Below are positions 63,431 to 64,000 of a stretch of 64,000 nt of DNA, piece by piece. Each line of letters opens with the position of its first letter. The first letter of the stretch is position 1. A program made the position numbers and the translations under genes. Under the pieces are notes generated by a model. That model saw only the letters and a list, made by a program, of their open reading frames with translations, was not told the origin of the DNA and did no database searches. The DNA comes from Paenirhodobacter ferrireducens. Lineage in GTDB: Bacteria; Pseudomonadota; Alphaproteobacteria; Rhodobacterales; Rhodobacteraceae. The stretch lies in contig NZ_SAVB01000005.1 in assembly GCF_004022265.1 (NCBI RefSeq), positions 124,001 to 188,000 on the forward strand. The letters run 5' to 3'.

Positions 63431-64000
63431 TCAGAACCGGTCCTTGCGCGCCCGCGCCTCGGTGAAGGTGTCAAGCGCGCTTGCCTCGGGGGGCAGCCCG
63501 AGGGCGTGTTTCAGCGCCGGATCGGTCCCGCGCAGGAACGGGTTCGTCGCTTGCTCGAGGTCGAGCCGCGCCGGCACCGTCGGCCGCCCCTCGGCGCGCA
63601 GCGCCTGCACCTCGGCCATCCGTGCGCGCAGGGCAGGGGCCTCCGGCTCGAGGCTCAGCGCGAAGCGGCCGTTCGCCTCGGTGTATTCGTGACCTGAGCA
63701 GACCAGCGTGTCGTCCGGCAGCGCCGCCATCCGGGTCAGCGTCGCCAGCATCTGCGCCGGGCTGCCCTCGAACAGCCGTCCGCAGCCCCAGCTCATCAGG
63801 CTGTCGCCCGAGAACAGAAGCCCCGCGAGCGGCATGTGAAAGGCGATGTGGCCGAGCGTGTGGCCCGCCGCATCGAGGATCTCGGTGCGGTGGCCCGCGA
63901 CCTCGATCACCTGGCCCGGATGCACGGCCTGGGTCAGCGGCGGCAGCCGGTGCGCGTCGGCCGCGGCGCCGATCACCGCGGCCCCGGTCGCGCTCGCGAG
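63431..64000 (-). CDS. gloB: Hydroxyacylglutathione hydrolase (N-terminus cut by window edge)
   Basis: About 190 C-terminal residues of glyoxalase II; the family is about 250, so the first ~65, with the THxHxDH motif, lie outside the window. Present are AGHTLGHIAFH, SGDSLMSWGCGRLFEG and SGHEYTEANGRFAL, which carry further metal ligands, and the glutathione-binding C-terminal domain ending in FTEARARKDRF. Hydrolyses S-lactoylglutathione to lactate and glutathione. The frame is open to the last base. Confidence 0.92.
   Translation of the reverse strand, partial: LASATGAAVIGAAADAHRLPPLTQAVHPGQVIEVAGHRTEILDAAGHTLGHIAFHMPLAGLLFSGDSLMSWGCGRLFEGSPAQMLATLTRMAALPDDTLVCSGHEYTEANGRFALSLEPEAPALRARMAEVQALRAEGRPTVPARLDLEQATNPFLRGTDPALKHALGLPPEASALDTFTEARARKDRF

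Overview
This 64 kb window is chromosomal DNA from a GC-rich alphaproteobacterium, most likely of the family Rhodobacteraceae. I infer this from the gene content (phaA/phaB, a malyl-CoA lyase very close to the remembered Rhodobacter sphaeroides Mcl1, IspE, a System I cytochrome c maturation pair, an RTX protein with a roseobacter-style N-terminus) and from familiar orders such as argH-lipoprotein-lysA-TIGR02302, ftsE-ftsX-plsC and pyk-rpmI-rplT-pheS-pheT. The species cannot be named from this sequence alone. Almost all of the window is ordinary core genome; there is no prophage, transposase, integrase or CRISPR array. The two end genes are cut by the window edges.

Layout. 1-9 kb: a truncated Orn/Lys/Arg decarboxylase, an LigB-type dioxygenase with a glutathionyl-hydroquinone reductase, a TPR lipoprotein-like exported protein overlapping ispE, a polyprenyl diphosphate synthase, and small DUF2007 / methyltransferase / YdcH genes. 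9-15 kb: a DMT exporter, phaB and phaA (polyhydroxybutyrate precursor synthesis), then a divergent pair of a stand-alone EAL protein and an Aer-type PAS protein. 14.6-26.4 kb: tlpA, argH, two tiny lipoproteins, lysA, a TIGR02302 membrane protein, a zinc-ribbon protein, ftsE-ftsX-plsC, and accA coupled to a small Gdx/SugE-type exporter. 26.5-30.7 kb: malyl-CoA lyase divergent from a dgcN-dgcA-D-amino-acid-aminotransferase operon, which looks like a D-glutamate / D-amino-acid catabolic unit. 30.7-35 kb: a small membrane protein and a 1239-residue RTX protein containing a 263-codon tandem duplication. 35-44.4 kb: N-formylglutamate amidohydrolase family protein, pyk, rpmI-rplT, pheS, a low-GC membrane protein inserted between pheS and pheT, and a GMC oxidoreductase whose Shine-Dalgarno lies inside a 13-bp hairpin. 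44.4-50 kb: GFA protein, rhomboid protease, META lipoprotein, a MerR+XRE+cupin fusion regulator, gabT, an Lrp-type regulator and an MgtC/DUF4010 membrane protein. 50-64 kb: ccmF-ccmH, an enoyl-CoA isomerase/hydratase, tRNA-Leu(UAA), tRNA-Glu(CUC), an ABC exporter, a BON-LysM protein, an acyl-CoA synthetase, an M23 peptidase behind clpA, a ClC antiporter and a truncated gloB.

How the genes work together. Acetyl-CoA metabolism is prominent: AccA feeds fatty acids, PhaA/PhaB make 3-hydroxybutyryl-CoA, and Mcl1 is the lyase of the ethylmalonyl-CoA pathway; the acyl-CoA synthetase and the PaaG-like enzyme add acyl-CoA entry steps. The dgcN-dgcA-dat unit can be read as a path that collects amino groups from D-amino acids as D-glutamate and converts this to the L-series through N-acetyl intermediates. 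The most unusual items are the foreign-looking membrane gene inside pheST, the SD-sequestering hairpin before the GMC gene, the dgc operon with its internal terminator-like element, the triple-fusion regulator with a clear palindromic operator, the soluble Aer-PAS protein facing an EAL protein, and the RTX duplication.
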